NCBI GenBank assembly: GCA_910575725.1
Contig: CAJTFE010000001.1
Location: forward strand, 124,001-188,000
Reading direction: 5' to 3'
Source: Clostridia bacterium
GTDB taxonomy: Bacteria > Bacillota > Clostridia > Lachnospirales > Lachnospiraceae
DNA length: 64,000 nucleotides
Part shown: piece by piece, positions 53,529 to 62,444 of the stretch
Numbering within the stretch: position 1 is the stretch's first letter
Layout: the number at the start of each line of letters is the position of its first letter
The notes under the pieces: model-generated
Seen by the model: the letters and a program-made list of their open reading frames with translations, nothing else
The model's database searches: none
What the model was told of the DNA's origin: nothing
Translations under genes and position numbers: made by a program

Positions 53529-55454
53529 ATGATCGCACAGAAACACATGGCCAAAATCGCCGCCGCACTTATGGCCGCTGCCGTCTGCCTGTGCCTGGCC
53601 GCAATCATTTTTGCAGGAAAGATTTCAGAGAGCCTCGGCGGTTCGGAAATCGGTATGGAGTATAAGTCCAGGCTCTTTGACACAGAAGAAATCCTCTGCA
53701 TCAATCTAGTGATAGACGAAGAGGATTGGGCGGATATGCTTGCCAATGCTGTGGCAGAAGCCTATTATTCCTGTGATGTGGAAATCAATGGAGAAATGTT
53801 TTACAATGTAGGGATCCGTCCCAAGGGGAATACGAGCCTTACTGCCATTGCCAGTGACCCGGATACAGACCGGTACAGCCTGAAGCTGGAATTTGATCAA
53901 TATGTGGAAGGCCAGACCTGCTATGGGTTAGACAAATTGATTTTAAATAACGGCTATGCCGATGCAACCAGTATGAAAGAGGCATTGGTTTATGATATGT
54001 ATCAATACCTGGGTGTGGATGCCTCTCTTTATAATTACGCAAAAATATCGGTCAACGGCGAATACTGGGGTGTGTATCTGGCGCTGGAAGCAGTGGAGGA
54101 CAGCTTTCTTCTGCGCAATTTCGGGACAGAAAAAGGCGCGCTTTATAAGCCGGACAGTATGGATATGGGAAACAAAGATGGCAAAAGCTTTGGTGGTATG
54201 CAGCCGCGGGAGCGCAAAGAGGAGAATGATTTTAACCCCGGAAGGCAGGACGGACCCACAAATGAACATGCTTCCGCAGAAAAAAAGCCTGATATAGAAA
54301 GAATGCCTGACGCAGAAAATATGCCTGACGCAGAAAATATGCCTGACGCAGAAAATATGCCTGACGCAGAAAATATTTCCCCTCTGAGAGACGGCAAAGA
54401 CGGCGGTTTTTCTATGAACGGCAGCGGAGCTAATCTGAACTACACGGATCAGGACTTGGACAGCTATTCCGCTATCTGGGAGGGAGAGGTGACAGATACC
54501 ACGGACGCGGATCATAAACGTGTAGTAAAAGCGTTGAAAAATATTTCAGAAGGTACAAACCTTGAAACATATATGGATGTGGAGAATCTTCTCAGGTATA
54601 TGGCGGTTCATGTGTTTTCTGTCAATGAGGACAGTCTTTCCGGAATGATGGCGCATAATTATTATCTGTATGAATCTGGCGGCCAGCTCAATATGCTTCC
54701 CTGGGATTACAACCTCGCTTTCGGCGGTATGGGAGATATGGGAGGAAAGGGCCGCAGCGACAGCAAAGATAGTACGACAAGTATGGTCAATGACGCCATC
54801 GACCATGCCTTTTCCAGTACGGAATTTTTTGATATGCTCATGGAAAATGAGGAATATCATGCAAGGTATTATGGTTATCTGAAGCAGCTTGCGGAGGAAT
54901 ATATAGATGGCGGTGGGTTTGAAACGTTTTACCACCGTACGCGCAGTCAGATTGACTCTTTGGTTGAACAGGACCCTACGGCTTTTTATACCTATGAAGA
55001 ATATGAGGAAGCGGCAGAGACCCTTTACGAAACTGTACGGCTTCGCGGCCGGTCCATAAGTGGGCAGATAGAAGGGACGATTCCGGCCACGGAAGAGGAA
55101 CAGAGAGATTCGGATGCGCTGATTGATGCCTCCCATCTGGATGTGAGCGTCATGGGCAGTATGAGTATGGGGGATCGTATGAGGGACTGGAACGGAGAGG
55201 AAGGGGAAGACACGGCGTCTCCATCCGATGGCAGCGAAGCTTTGCAGAACCTAGAGACACCTCCATTTGACGAAGAAATGCCAGGCGGCGCACAGCCGCC
55301 TGGAACTGGTATGGAAAACATGCCCAATATGAATTTTGACAGAAGCAGCGCAGGCAAGATGACAGCGGATAATCTGCTCTTGTATGGCGTATGCGTGGGC
55401 ATTTTGGTGATTGCGCTTGTATCTGCAAAGCGGTATCGGAGGCGAAAACATTGA
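53529..55454 (+). CDS. CotH-family protein kinase, membrane-anchored
   Basis: 641 residues. N-terminal membrane segment (~10-32), CotH kinase domain (~45-460) with GIRPKGNTS (nucleotide-binding loop), YWGVYLALEAVEDSFL and LPWDYNLAFGG (metal/catalytic aspartate region), and a C-terminal membrane segment before RRRKH. An insertion at ~255-285 holds MPDAEN repeated four times (54303-54374, 18-bp repeats). CotH kinases phosphorylate secreted or coat proteins. Last gene of the VTC/DUF4956/CotH unit, start preceded by GGAGGAGC. Confidence 0.88.
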   Translation: MIAQKHMAKIAAALMAAAVCLCLAAIIFAGKISESLGGSEIGMEYKSRLFDTEEILCINLVIDEEDWADMLANAVAEAYYSCDVEINGEMFYNVGIRPKGNTSLTAIASDPDTDRYSLKLEFDQYVEGQTCYGLDKLILNNGYADATSMKEALVYDMYQYLGVDASLYNYAKISVNGEYWGVYLALEAVEDSFLLRNFGTEKGALYKPDSMDMGNKDGKSFGGMQPRERKEENDFNPGRQDGPTNEHASAEKKPDIERMPDAENMPDAENMPDAENMPDAENISPLRDGKDGGFSMNGSGANLNYTDQDLDSYSAIWEGEVTDTTDADHKRVVKALKNISEGTNLETYMDVENLLRYMAVHVFSVNEDSLSGMMAHNYYLYESGGQLNMLPWDYNLAFGGMGDMGGKGRSDSKDSTTSMVNDAIDHAFSSTEFFDMLMENEEYHARYYGYLKQLAEEYIDGGGFETFYHRTRSQIDSLVEQDPTAFYTYEEYEEAAETLYETVRLRGRSISGQIEGTIPATEEEQRDSDALIDASHLDVSVMGSMSMGDRMRDWNGEEGEDTASPSDGSEALQNLETPPFDEEMPGGAQPPGTGMENMPNMNFDRSSAGKMTADNLLLYGVCVGILVIALVSAKRYRRRKH

Positions 55455-55549
55455 TGTTTGCAATAGCGAGGCAGCGGATTCATCGAACATAGAGGCTGTC
55501 GAACATAATAGGATGTATATAAATATCACGCCGAAAGAAAATGAAGTGA

Positions 55550-55578
55550 TTGTAAAATCCTTTAAAACTCGTTATACT
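55550..55578 (+). promoter_or_regulatory. Promoter of the HAD gene
   Basis: TTGTAA (55550-55555), 17-base spacer, TATACT (55573-55578). The SD AGGAGG begins immediately after, so the transcript would be almost leaderless upstream of the SD. Confidence 0.6.
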
Positions 55579-55591
55579 AGGAGGAATGATG

Positions 55592-56248
55592 ATGAAAGCA
55601 GTTTTTATGGATTATACAGGTACGATTGTGCAGGAGGGCGGAAAGGAAATGCAGGAAACCGTCATGACGATGTGTCAGAATAGTAACCTGCACGAACCAA
55701 AAACTTTACTAAAAGAATGGTGGGGAATTGTCAAGAGATTGGAAGCGGAGAGCTGCGGCGATTCTTATTTGTCTGAGGATGAGATTGCAGATCGGGCGCT
55801 GAATTTCTTTGTAGAAAAATATCAACTTAAAGCAGACCTGGAAGAATTACATAAATTGATACAAGGTTTTTGGGTAAATGCTCCTGTTTTTTCAGATGTA
55901 AAGGAATTTTTTGAGGCATGTCCCCTGCCGATTTATGTAATCAGCAATAATGGAATACAGTATGTGAGCCGGGCAATGGAATTAAACAGCCTGTCACCGG
56001 CGGGGATTGTGTGTGCAGATATGGTTCGTGCCTATAAACCTCATAGGGAATTATTTGAAAAGGCATTAGAAGTCAGCGGCTGTGCGCCTGAGGAAGTGCT
56101 TCATGTAGGGGATTCTTATCAATCAGATGGAATTGGGGCATTATCGGCGGGAATTAAACCGGTCCTGATTATAAGAAATGGGCCCAATGAACATCCGGAA
56201 ATTACGACTGTAAAAAAATTATCCGAAGTATTGGATTTGCTGCATTGA
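55592..56248 (+). CDS. HAD-superfamily hydrolase
   Basis: 218 residues. Motif I MDYTGTIVQEGG has Asp-x-Thr, where most phosphatases have a second Asp (DxD) and the Tyr here is as in some phosphonatase-like or dehalogenase members. Motif II ISNNG; Lys in RAYKPHREL; motif IV HVGDSYQSDGIGA. ATG 55592 is chosen from three overlapping ATGs because AGGAGG is 7 bases away. Substrate unknown. Confidence 0.82.
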   Translation: MKAVFMDYTGTIVQEGGKEMQETVMTMCQNSNLHEPKTLLKEWWGIVKRLEAESCGDSYLSEDEIADRALNFFVEKYQLKADLEELHKLIQGFWVNAPVFSDVKEFFEACPLPIYVISNNGIQYVSRAMELNSLSPAGIVCADMVRAYKPHRELFEKALEVSGCAPEEVLHVGDSYQSDGIGALSAGIKPVLIIRNGPNEHPEITTVKKLSEVLDLLH

Positions 56249-56289
56249 TGGAGAAGCACGAAAACAGCAGGCAGCATCCTCCCACTGAT

Positions 56290-56321
56290 GAGCCGGGAAC
56301 CAAAAAACAGGTTTCCGGCTC
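56290..56321. repeat. Hairpin (family E), copy 1
   Basis: GAGCCGGGAACC-AAAAAACA-GGTTTCCGGCTC followed by TGATACTATTTATT. A sister copy lies at 57900-57931 behind the Rpn-type gene. Possibly a shared terminator form, though T residues are interrupted. Confidence 0.65.
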
Positions 56322-56387
56322 TGATACTATTTATTTACTCTTTCAAAACAGCGATATAATAAAAAAGTACAAAATCAAAAAAGAAAA

Positions 56388-56734
56388 ATGATAAAAATTG
56401 GTATTGCGGCCGGTTTGTTCATTGGCGGATTATCTCTTTCTTTCTGGGACACAGAAATAAGCATGAATCAGAATTAACCGCTGCTTATGCCGATAAAAAG
56501 AAATCAGCTCATATTCCTAATCTTGTTGGGATTGCTTTGATTGCCATTGGATTTTTATTCTGTCCAATGATTGTGCCTGCTGAAATGTATGTTTTAGATA
56601 ATATCGTTTTGGCTTGTGGAATGGTATTAGCCGGCACAGTAGCTTTCTTATGCGTATATATGGCTGGTATTGTCCGGGCATACCGATTACTGATTATGAA
56701 TGAAGAATATCATGAAAAAAGAAAGGCTTTCTAA
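56388..56734 (+). pseudogene. Frameshifted small membrane protein
   Basis: ATG 56388 starts IKIGIAAGLFIGGLSLSF and then stops, while the frame from about 56444 (GHRNKHESELTAAYADKKKS... ending 56734) continues as a protein with two more membrane segments. A one-base change in the TCTCTTTCTTTC run around 56435-56445 would join them into about 115 residues. It may be a real phase-variable or dead gene or an assembly error. Family not recognised. Confidence 0.55.
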
Positions 56735-56942
56735 AGGGGCAGAATTCGTTGGAACATTTCAGCTTTCACAGGAGGAGACAATAAAATTCGGAGAAAGCGA
56801 AACGAACAAAGAATTGTATCCTGTATGCGAAATACTCTGTTATAAGGATATACCTTATGTCACACTGGAGATTGCCGGTATGAAAATGATATTTAAGATA
56901 TCAGACACGGCTATGGAATATCTTGCAGGTTATTTTCGCTAA
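56712..56942 (+). CDS. Small hypothetical protein
   Basis: 76 residues, soluble, no recognised domain (KGAEFVGTFQLSQEETIKFG, YVTLEIAGMKMIFKIS). Start overlaps the 3' end of the frameshifted membrane-protein gene, consistent with coupling; ATG 56700 is an alternative. Confidence 0.5.
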   Translation: MKKERLSKGAEFVGTFQLSQEETIKFGESETNKELYPVCEILCYKDIPYVTLEIAGMKMIFKISDTAMEYLAGYFR

Positions 56943-57053
56943 TACATTTTTAATACTTGTTATCAATTCCAATCAAAAGCACACCGGCTTCCGGCTTGTA
57001 AAATCAGGAGGTTTATGTTAGTATGAAGATACAAAACGGAAAGAAAGGCAGGT

Positions 57054-57884
57054 GTGGGGATGTTGACAACGGCGGAACAGCAACATCAGGAAGATCTACA
57101 GCGTCTGCGTGATTTACGGCCGATTGATGATGACTTCATGCGTTGTCTTTTTAAGGATAATATACCATTAGCAGAATTGGTGCTGCGCATTATCACAGAT
57201 AAGCCGGATTTGATTATTACTGATTGTGAAACGCAAAAGGATATGAAAAGGCTGGCCGGGGCACGCTCTATTTGTCTGGACGCATACGGCACAGATTCAG
57301 CCGGAAAAAGATACGATTTGGAAATTCAAAGGCAGGAAAAAGGAGCAGATCCCCATAGGGCAAGATACCATTCCAGCGTGATGGATGTAGAGAATCTTCA
57401 TTCCGGGCAGGACTTTAAAGAACTGCCGGACACCTACACGATCTTCATTATTGAGAAAGACTTTTATGGCAAAGGAGAGCCGGTTTATCCGATTGAGAGG
57501 ATCAACCTTGCTACAGGTAAATTTTTTGAAGATGGGGAACATATCCTTTATGTAAATGGCGAATACAGGGGAGAATCCAATCTTGGAAAACTCATGCATG
57601 ATTTTAACTGTACACAAGCATCTGATATGAATTTTGAACTGATGGCAGACCGAACACGGTATCTGAAAGAAAACCCGAAAGGAGTGAGTGAGATGTGCCG
57701 CATCATGGAAGACATGAGAAATGAATCACTGAAAGAGGGAATAAAAGAGGGAATAAAAGAGGGAATGAAAGAAGCAGCACTTCGTATGTTAGCTGCCGGA
57801 AAATACGCCTTAGAAGAGATTGCGAATATTTCGGGGCTTTCCCTGGAAGAAGTAAACCAACTGAAAGCAGAGCGAAACGCATAA
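57054..57884 (+). CDS. Rpn/PD-(D/E)XK nuclease-family protein
   Basis: 276 residues. FMRCLFKDNIPLAELVLRII, then LDAYGTDSAGKRYDLEIQRQ with the D-x(n)-E-x-Q nuclease core and RARYHSSVMD, match PD-(D/E)XK nuclease-family 'transposases' (Rpn relatives). A KEGIKEGIKEGMKEA repeat and a C-terminal helix-turn-helix-like segment (LEEIANISGLSLEEVNQL) follow. GTG 57054 or ATG 57060 may be the start. A second, divergent member is at 22312-23403. Not part of an IS. Confidence 0.82.
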   Translation: MGMLTTAEQQHQEDLQRLRDLRPIDDDFMRCLFKDNIPLAELVLRIITDKPDLIITDCETQKDMKRLAGARSICLDAYGTDSAGKRYDLEIQRQEKGADPHRARYHSSVMDVENLHSGQDFKELPDTYTIFIIEKDFYGKGEPVYPIERINLATGKFFEDGEHILYVNGEYRGESNLGKLMHDFNCTQASDMNFELMADRTRYLKENPKGVSEMCRIMEDMRNESLKEGIKEGIKEGMKEAALRMLAAGKYALEEIANISGLSLEEVNQLKAERNA

Positions 57885-57899
57885 GTTGTTCGTATCAAT

Positions 57900-57931
57900 G
57901 GGCCAGGAATCTAAAAACAGGTTCCTGGCTC
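57900..57931. repeat. Hairpin (family E), copy 2
   Basis: GGGCCAGGAATC-TAAAAACA-GGTTCCTGGCTC followed by TGATATTGTAAATA, aligned end to end with the copy at 56290-56321 including flanking TGATA. Stem bases differ in a largely compensated way. Confidence 0.65.
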
Positions 57932-58013
57932 TGATATTGTAAATAAATGGGGCTAAACCAAATGAACCATTTCACAACAGGAAAATTTATATCAGAAATA
58001 ACAGGAAAAAAAT

Positions 58014-58043
58014 TTGACACAGGAACAGCCGGCAGATTATGAT
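58014..58043 (+). promoter_or_regulatory. Promoter of the SnoaL-like gene
   Basis: TTGACA (58014-58019), 18-base spacer, TATGAT (58038-58043), about 100 bases before ATG 58147. Confidence 0.6.
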
Positions 58044-58146
58044 ATAGTATACCATATTATAAAATAAACATTTACAAACGCTGAATATACGGATGGCAAT
58101 AAGCAGAGTTTCGTTTCAACGAAATTTGAAGTAATGGAGATAAAGG

Positions 58147-58557
58147 ATGAACAATAAAGACATTGTAAAATATTTTTACGAAGTGATCGTTTCAGAAAAT
58201 AGACTTGAAGCTCTTTCTAAGTACATAGCAGAGGACTGTATGCAAAGAACTGGTGAAAAAACAATTTTCATAGGAATAAACGGAATGAAGCAGCATGTTA
58301 TAGCTGTGAAAAAAACGTATCCTGACTACACTATGAAAATTATTCGCCAATATGCAGAAGATGATTATATTATTTCAGAATTTATTATGAGAGGAACACA
58401 CAGGGGAGATTTTGTCGGGATAACACCTACAAATAAAGTTTTGGAAATTACAGGGGTTAATATTGATAAAGTCATAGATGGAAAAATTGTTGAACATAGT
58501 GGTGCTGCGAATACCTTTGAAACCTTTTTTGAACACCATTTAATTAAACCCGTATAA
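58147..58557 (+). CDS. SnoaL-like/ester cyclase-type protein
   Basis: 136 residues of the NTF2-like fold: IVKYFYEVIVSENRLEALSKYIAED, GINGMKQHV, FIMRGTHRGDFVGITPTNK, VDK-type ending. The catalytic type cannot be told from sequence. Gene is AT-rich relative to the first 45 kb. Confidence 0.75.
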   Translation: MNNKDIVKYFYEVIVSENRLEALSKYIAEDCMQRTGEKTIFIGINGMKQHVIAVKKTYPDYTMKIIRQYAEDDYIISEFIMRGTHRGDFVGITPTNKVLEITGVNIDKVIDGKIVEHSGAANTFETFFEHHLIKPV

Positions 58558-58649
58558 AAGAAACCAAAAGAAATATGTTTGATTAGGTATTGTTCAAATG
58601 CTCTGCCCGGAGCTTTGCTGCATGGGGGTGGATAGAGGAAATCTGCAAA

Positions 58650-58766
58650 ATGGGGTTATTTATAGAAAAAATCTCTTATCTGCTAACCAAAGAAAATGTA
58701 TCCATTCCAATGATAGGATTAAAAGGAAATGAGAATATCATAGAAAAACTACAACATTTACTCTAA
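58650..58766 (+). CDS. Short hypothetical reading frame or remnant
   Basis: ATG 58650 to TAA 58764-58766, 38 codons, starting MGLFIEKISYLLTKENVSIP. No clear SD and no family recognised. It may be the tail of a lost gene; the 90 bases before it contain stops in all frames. Confidence 0.3.
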   Translation: MGLFIEKISYLLTKENVSIPMIGLKGNENIIEKLQHLL

Positions 58767-58782
58767 ATCGTAAAAGGATATC

Positions 58783-59079
58783 ATGTCAGTTCATGTAGCA
58801 GAAACATTTGAATTGTTGTTTGATAAAAATAATACAGCTGCTTATAAAGCATTACAGGAGTTACAAAAAGAAAGTGAAAACACGAATAGCGTTTATCTTT
58901 ATATGGACAGATTAAGCGATATGCTTGACAGTGATAATTCTTATATTCGTACAAGAGGGCTTGTATTGCTTGCTCTTTTTGCACTTCATAATGCAGACAC
59001 ATCGGTTTATGACGATAGTATGCAGCCACTCGTTTATAAGGATATTCAAAAAGCATTGAAAGAAATAGAAAAATTATAA
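58783..59079 (+). CDS. Short helical (HEAT-like) protein, possibly internally deleted
   Basis: 98 residues: VAETFELLFDKNNTAAYKAL, then YMDRLSDMLDSDNSYIRTRGLVLLA, then ADTSVYDDSMQPLVYKDIQKAL. I associate this pattern with ~145-residue proteins that automatic pipelines label SufBD protein. Here the middle ~45-50 residues seem missing between VLLA and LFALHNAD while the frame is kept. Function unknown. Confidence 0.55.
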   Translation: MSVHVAETFELLFDKNNTAAYKALQELQKESENTNSVYLYMDRLSDMLDSDNSYIRTRGLVLLALFALHNADTSVYDDSMQPLVYKDIQKALKEIEKL

Positions 59080-59111
59080 CAAATGCATTCAGAATTTGAA
59101 AGAGACTGTCT

Positions 59112-59378
59112 ATGGAAAAAGCAGATATAAAAGCAATTGTTGAAAACAGGTTCCGTGAACTTGGAGCAAAGCAAGTAGAATTATATCCCTCCGGCATTTG
59201 CTGGACAATGAATGGAGAATTTTTCAAAGTATCTACATTAACAGATTTTTGGGTCATAGAGTGGACGGATAACCATTCCTATGCTTCAAATTACTGCTTT
59301 GAAGATATTGACCCAATGCCATATGATCTATCTGAACAAGAGATAATCCGGCACATAGATCAATTATTGCTGCAATAA
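59112..59378 (+). CDS. Hypothetical protein
   Basis: 88 residues, acidic, Trp-rich (SGICWTMNGEFFKVSTLTDF, WVIEWTDNHSYASNYCFED). Weak AAAGAGA before ATG 59112. No family recognised; the size and context of small unrelated genes resemble immunity-type accessory islands, but no toxin is visible. Confidence 0.55.
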   Translation: MEKADIKAIVENRFRELGAKQVELYPSGICWTMNGEFFKVSTLTDFWVIEWTDNHSYASNYCFEDIDPMPYDLSEQEIIRHIDQLLLQ

Positions 59379-59412
59379 CGCATTGCCGCAAAGCAAAGTT
59401 TGCAAAGGAGAA

Positions 59413-59541
59413 ATGTTCAACTTTTTCCCTTTCATTGGCAGTGATTTGACAATTAACCTTGTGGGATTTACTGGACTTCTGCTTGTTATTGTAATAGGCA
59501 TCTGCCGGATTATTGATACAATCCGAAATAAAAGTGAATAA
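59413..59541 (+). CDS. Single-pass small membrane protein
   Basis: 42 residues, ATG 59413 to TAA 59539-59541. One hydrophobic segment LVGFTGLLLVIVIGICRII between a short exposed start and a basic tail (RNKSE). AAAGGAG lies only 2-3 bases before the ATG. Downstream, the hydrolase gene starts 23 bases later. Confidence 0.45.
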   Translation: MFNFFPFIGSDLTINLVGFTGLLLVIVIGICRIIDTIRNKSE

Positions 59542-59564
59542 TTCCGGCTTATGGAGACAGACAA

Positions 59565-60377
59565 ATGATTGAAAAAACATATACAACACCATCAGGCACG
59601 ATCCATTATTGGATTCATACAATAGCTGCTGACACCGCAGCCTTGGTTTTCCTGCCGGGACTGACAGCCGACCACAGATTATTTGACAAACAAATCGAAT
59701 ACTTTAAAAACCGCTACAATGTCCTTGTATGGGACCCGCCCGCCCATGCATCCTCATGGCCCTTTCAATTTGATTTTGATCTGATGGATAAAGCAAAATG
59801 GCTGAACGGAATCTTTGAACAGGAGAAAATAACAAAACCCGTGATTATAGGACAATCCATGGGCGGCTACGTTGGACAGGCCTACGCCCAGCTATATCCG
59901 AAGAACTTAAAGGGATTCGTTTCTATTGATTCCGCTCCATTACAAAGAAAGTATGTAACAGGAATCGAGCTCTGGTTATTAAAAAGAATGGAACCCGTTT
60001 ACTTTTATTATCCCTGGAAATCCCTGTTAAAGTCCGGTACAAATGGTGTTGCAGTATCGGAATATGGGAGAAAACGGATGCATGAAATGATGATGGTATA
60101 CGACGGAGATAAAAAGCGGTATTCCCAGATAGCCGGTCATGGATTCAAAATTCTTGCAAATGCAATGGAAAAGGATCTGCCCTATGAGCTCAAATGTCCT
60201 GCACTATTAATCTGCGGTGAAAAAGATCACGCCGGTTCCTGCATCAGATATAATAAGGCATGGCATCGAAACACCCATATCCCTTTAAAATGGATAAAAG
60301 ACGCAGGACATAATTCAAACACAGATCAGCCGGAGATTGTAAATCAGCTGATTGAAGAGCTGGTAAGAAACATTTGA
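59565..60377 (+). CDS. Alpha/beta-fold hydrolase
   Basis: 270 residues. Oxyanion region VFLPGLTADH, nucleophile Ser in IIGQSMGGYVG, Asp in ICGEKDHAG region and His in DAGHNSNTDQP. Resembles esterase/thioesterase-type members; substrate unknown. Confidence 0.87.
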   Translation: MIEKTYTTPSGTIHYWIHTIAADTAALVFLPGLTADHRLFDKQIEYFKNRYNVLVWDPPAHASSWPFQFDFDLMDKAKWLNGIFEQEKITKPVIIGQSMGGYVGQAYAQLYPKNLKGFVSIDSAPLQRKYVTGIELWLLKRMEPVYFYYPWKSLLKSGTNGVAVSEYGRKRMHEMMMVYDGDKKRYSQIAGHGFKILANAMEKDLPYELKCPALLICGEKDHAGSCIRYNKAWHRNTHIPLKWIKDAGHNSNTDQPEIVNQLIEELVRNI

Positions 60378-60397
60378 TCAAATCGTCCCTGCTAGTT

Positions 60398-60454
60398 ATG
60401 CTGTACTTTGGTGCACAGCCGGAGGCAGAGGGATTTTATGAAAAAAATGGCTGA
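60398..60454 (+). pseudogene. GNAT acetyltransferase remnant
   Basis: The frame MLYFGAQPEAEGFYEKNG resembles the C-terminal ADxxxxxFYEKxGF region of a GNAT acetyltransferase and stops at TGA 60452. Nothing of the acetyl-CoA-binding part remains upstream. A short following frame (60456 on, starting MFEPMDTTLFDDFM) may be another fragment. Confidence 0.4.
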
Positions 60455-60632
60455 TGTTTGAGCCAATGGATACGACCTTGTTTGATGATTTTATGAGACT
60501 GCTTGGAATCAAACGAAAGCCAAACAGGAAGTAGCTTCTTCGCACACATATTTTTTATGGAAAATTAAATAAGGATGAGACATTTCATGTAAAAACCGTA
60601 GTATAAAGGTGAGGCAGAAAGGATGTGAAGAA

Positions 60633-61190
60633 TTGGAAGATAGTAAGATCATCGATTTGTTTTATGAGCGTTCAGAGCAGGCAATCGTTGAACTATCTAA
60701 GAAATACAATTCTGTATTCACCAAGGTTGCTGACAATATATTAAATGATGTACGTGATACGGAAGAATGTGTAAATGACGCATATCTCGGAGCGTGGAAT
60801 ACAATACCGCCTCAAAATCCAAATCCGCTTTTGAGTTACGTCTGCCGCATTGTCCGTAATCTCGCCATCAAAAAGTATCATGCAAACACTGCAGCAAAAC
60901 GAAACAGTATTTACGATGTTTCCCTGAATGAACTGGAAAACTGTTTTCCGTCATCCACTTCGGTTGAAGATGAATTTCATGCAAATGAGCTCGCACTTGT
61001 CATAGACAGATTTCTTGAAACACTGGATCAGGAAAATAGAATCATGTTTGTCCGCCGATACTGGTATTCCGATTCCATTGGGGATATTGCGGCGCTGTTT
61101 CATACAAGCAGCCATAACATATCGGTTCGGCTCTCCAGAACCCGTGGGAAACTGAAAAAATATCTGATACGAAACGGGGTATCCTTATGA
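60633..61190 (+). CDS. ECF-type RNA polymerase sigma factor
   Basis: 185 residues: sigma region 2 (TEECVNDAYLGAWNTIPPQNPNPLLSYVCRI in part, NLAIKKY) and region 4 (LDQENRIMFVRRYWYSDSIGDIAALFHTSSHNISVRLSRTRGKL in part). TTG 60633 has AAAGGA at 9 bases; a GTG at 60609 is in frame but lacks a site. The stop overlaps the next ATG by 4 bases. Confidence 0.88.
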   Translation: MEDSKIIDLFYERSEQAIVELSKKYNSVFTKVADNILNDVRDTEECVNDAYLGAWNTIPPQNPNPLLSYVCRIVRNLAIKKYHANTAAKRNSIYDVSLNELENCFPSSTSVEDEFHANELALVIDRFLETLDQENRIMFVRRYWYSDSIGDIAALFHTSSHNISVRLSRTRGKLKKYLIRNGVSL

Positions 61191-62374
61191 GAAAAAGAAA
61201 AATTTCCGAAATCATCGGCAATATCAATCAAAAATATGTAGACGAAGCTGCCGCTTATACCGGCATAGAAAAGCATGACCGCCCTTATGCCTGGAAAAAA
61301 TGGAGTGGGCTTGCAGCCAGCTTTGCCCTGCTTATGATTGCAGGAGCAGCAATCCTGCCGGCAGTCCTTAAGGGCAGCGAAGCGGATTCGGCAAAATATA
61401 AATATCATATTTCCGGGGCGGAAGGGGATATGGAATGGCCCTGGGAATACAAAACCGACAGTGAGAAATATCAAACCATCGAATTTAACGGCAATGCATA
61501 TAGCATTAAAAATCTAAATTCCATTGACACAGAATTGCTTGGGGATATCCTTGGCACCTGCAAAGCAGAGGGGATAGATCCCTATACCGGAAAAAAATAC
61601 ACCGAGACATTTGAAGTACGAAAAATCAATGGTGTATCAGAAGAAAGACTTGTTGCAGCCGGCAATGACAATGGATTCTATGTTTACCGGCTAAACGAAG
61701 AAACAACGCCTGCAACGTTCGGAGAAGTGATAGAACTCTATGGGCTGACACAGAACCTCCAATTCAATCACTATACGGTCTGTGAGGGATATGATGAAAA
61801 AGGTTACTTTACTGTAAATGATGATGCGTATATCTGGCAGATCCTTTCTGAATGCCGTGATGCCAGGCTGTACAGCGAAACGGATGTATTTGACGGAAGT
61901 AATCGAAATTATCTGACATTTACCGCAACATCGGATGCTCTGGGTGTATACAAAGGGGCAGTATATATTTCTGAGGACGGATACTTTGCAACCAATATCT
62001 TTGACTACAGTTATATTTACTTCATCGGAGAAGAGGCAGCGGGAAAAATCATCAACTATGTTAAAAATAATTCTGCAAAAGCAGCATTTGAGCCTTATGA
62101 GCTTACCATAGCCGGAACGCTGACCGAGATTGGTGACGGCTATGTGCTGATTGACGATCGTGTTCTTTGCACAAACGAAGAGGACGGTGCGGTTTACAAA
62201 ATCTATACCGGCGATATAAGAATGAGAAGATGCATTGAATGCACAGACATGAAAGTCGGAGATACTGTTGCAGTAAAGTATAGAGGGAATATTTCTGATG
62301 GCAATGAAATTGGCAGTGCATATTCCATGTATAAAGGAACACTGGTTGACGGCGGTTTAGCCATCCCCGAATAA
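61187..62374 (+). CDS. Putative anti-sigma membrane protein
   Basis: 395 residues. A short cytoplasmic N-terminus (ISEIIGNINQKYVDEAAAY), one membrane segment (WSGLAASFALLMIAGAAILP), and a ~320-residue external part with no recognised domain. Overlap with the ECF sigma gene (ATGA) and topology make it the likely cognate anti-sigma factor or sensor. Confidence 0.75.
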   Translation: MRKRKISEIIGNINQKYVDEAAAYTGIEKHDRPYAWKKWSGLAASFALLMIAGAAILPAVLKGSEADSAKYKYHISGAEGDMEWPWEYKTDSEKYQTIEFNGNAYSIKNLNSIDTELLGDILGTCKAEGIDPYTGKKYTETFEVRKINGVSEERLVAAGNDNGFYVYRLNEETTPATFGEVIELYGLTQNLQFNHYTVCEGYDEKGYFTVNDDAYIWQILSECRDARLYSETDVFDGSNRNYLTFTATSDALGVYKGAVYISEDGYFATNIFDYSYIYFIGEEAAGKIINYVKNNSAKAAFEPYELTIAGTLTEIGDGYVLIDDRVLCTNEEDGAVYKIYTGDIRMRRCIECTDMKVGDTVAVKYRGNISDGNEIGSAYSMYKGTLVDGGLAIPE

Positions 62375-62444
62375 TAAAGGAACAATGGACAGCATCACAG
62401 AAACTGAATTTTTAAATCTGATTTGCATGGAGGAATCCGTACCT

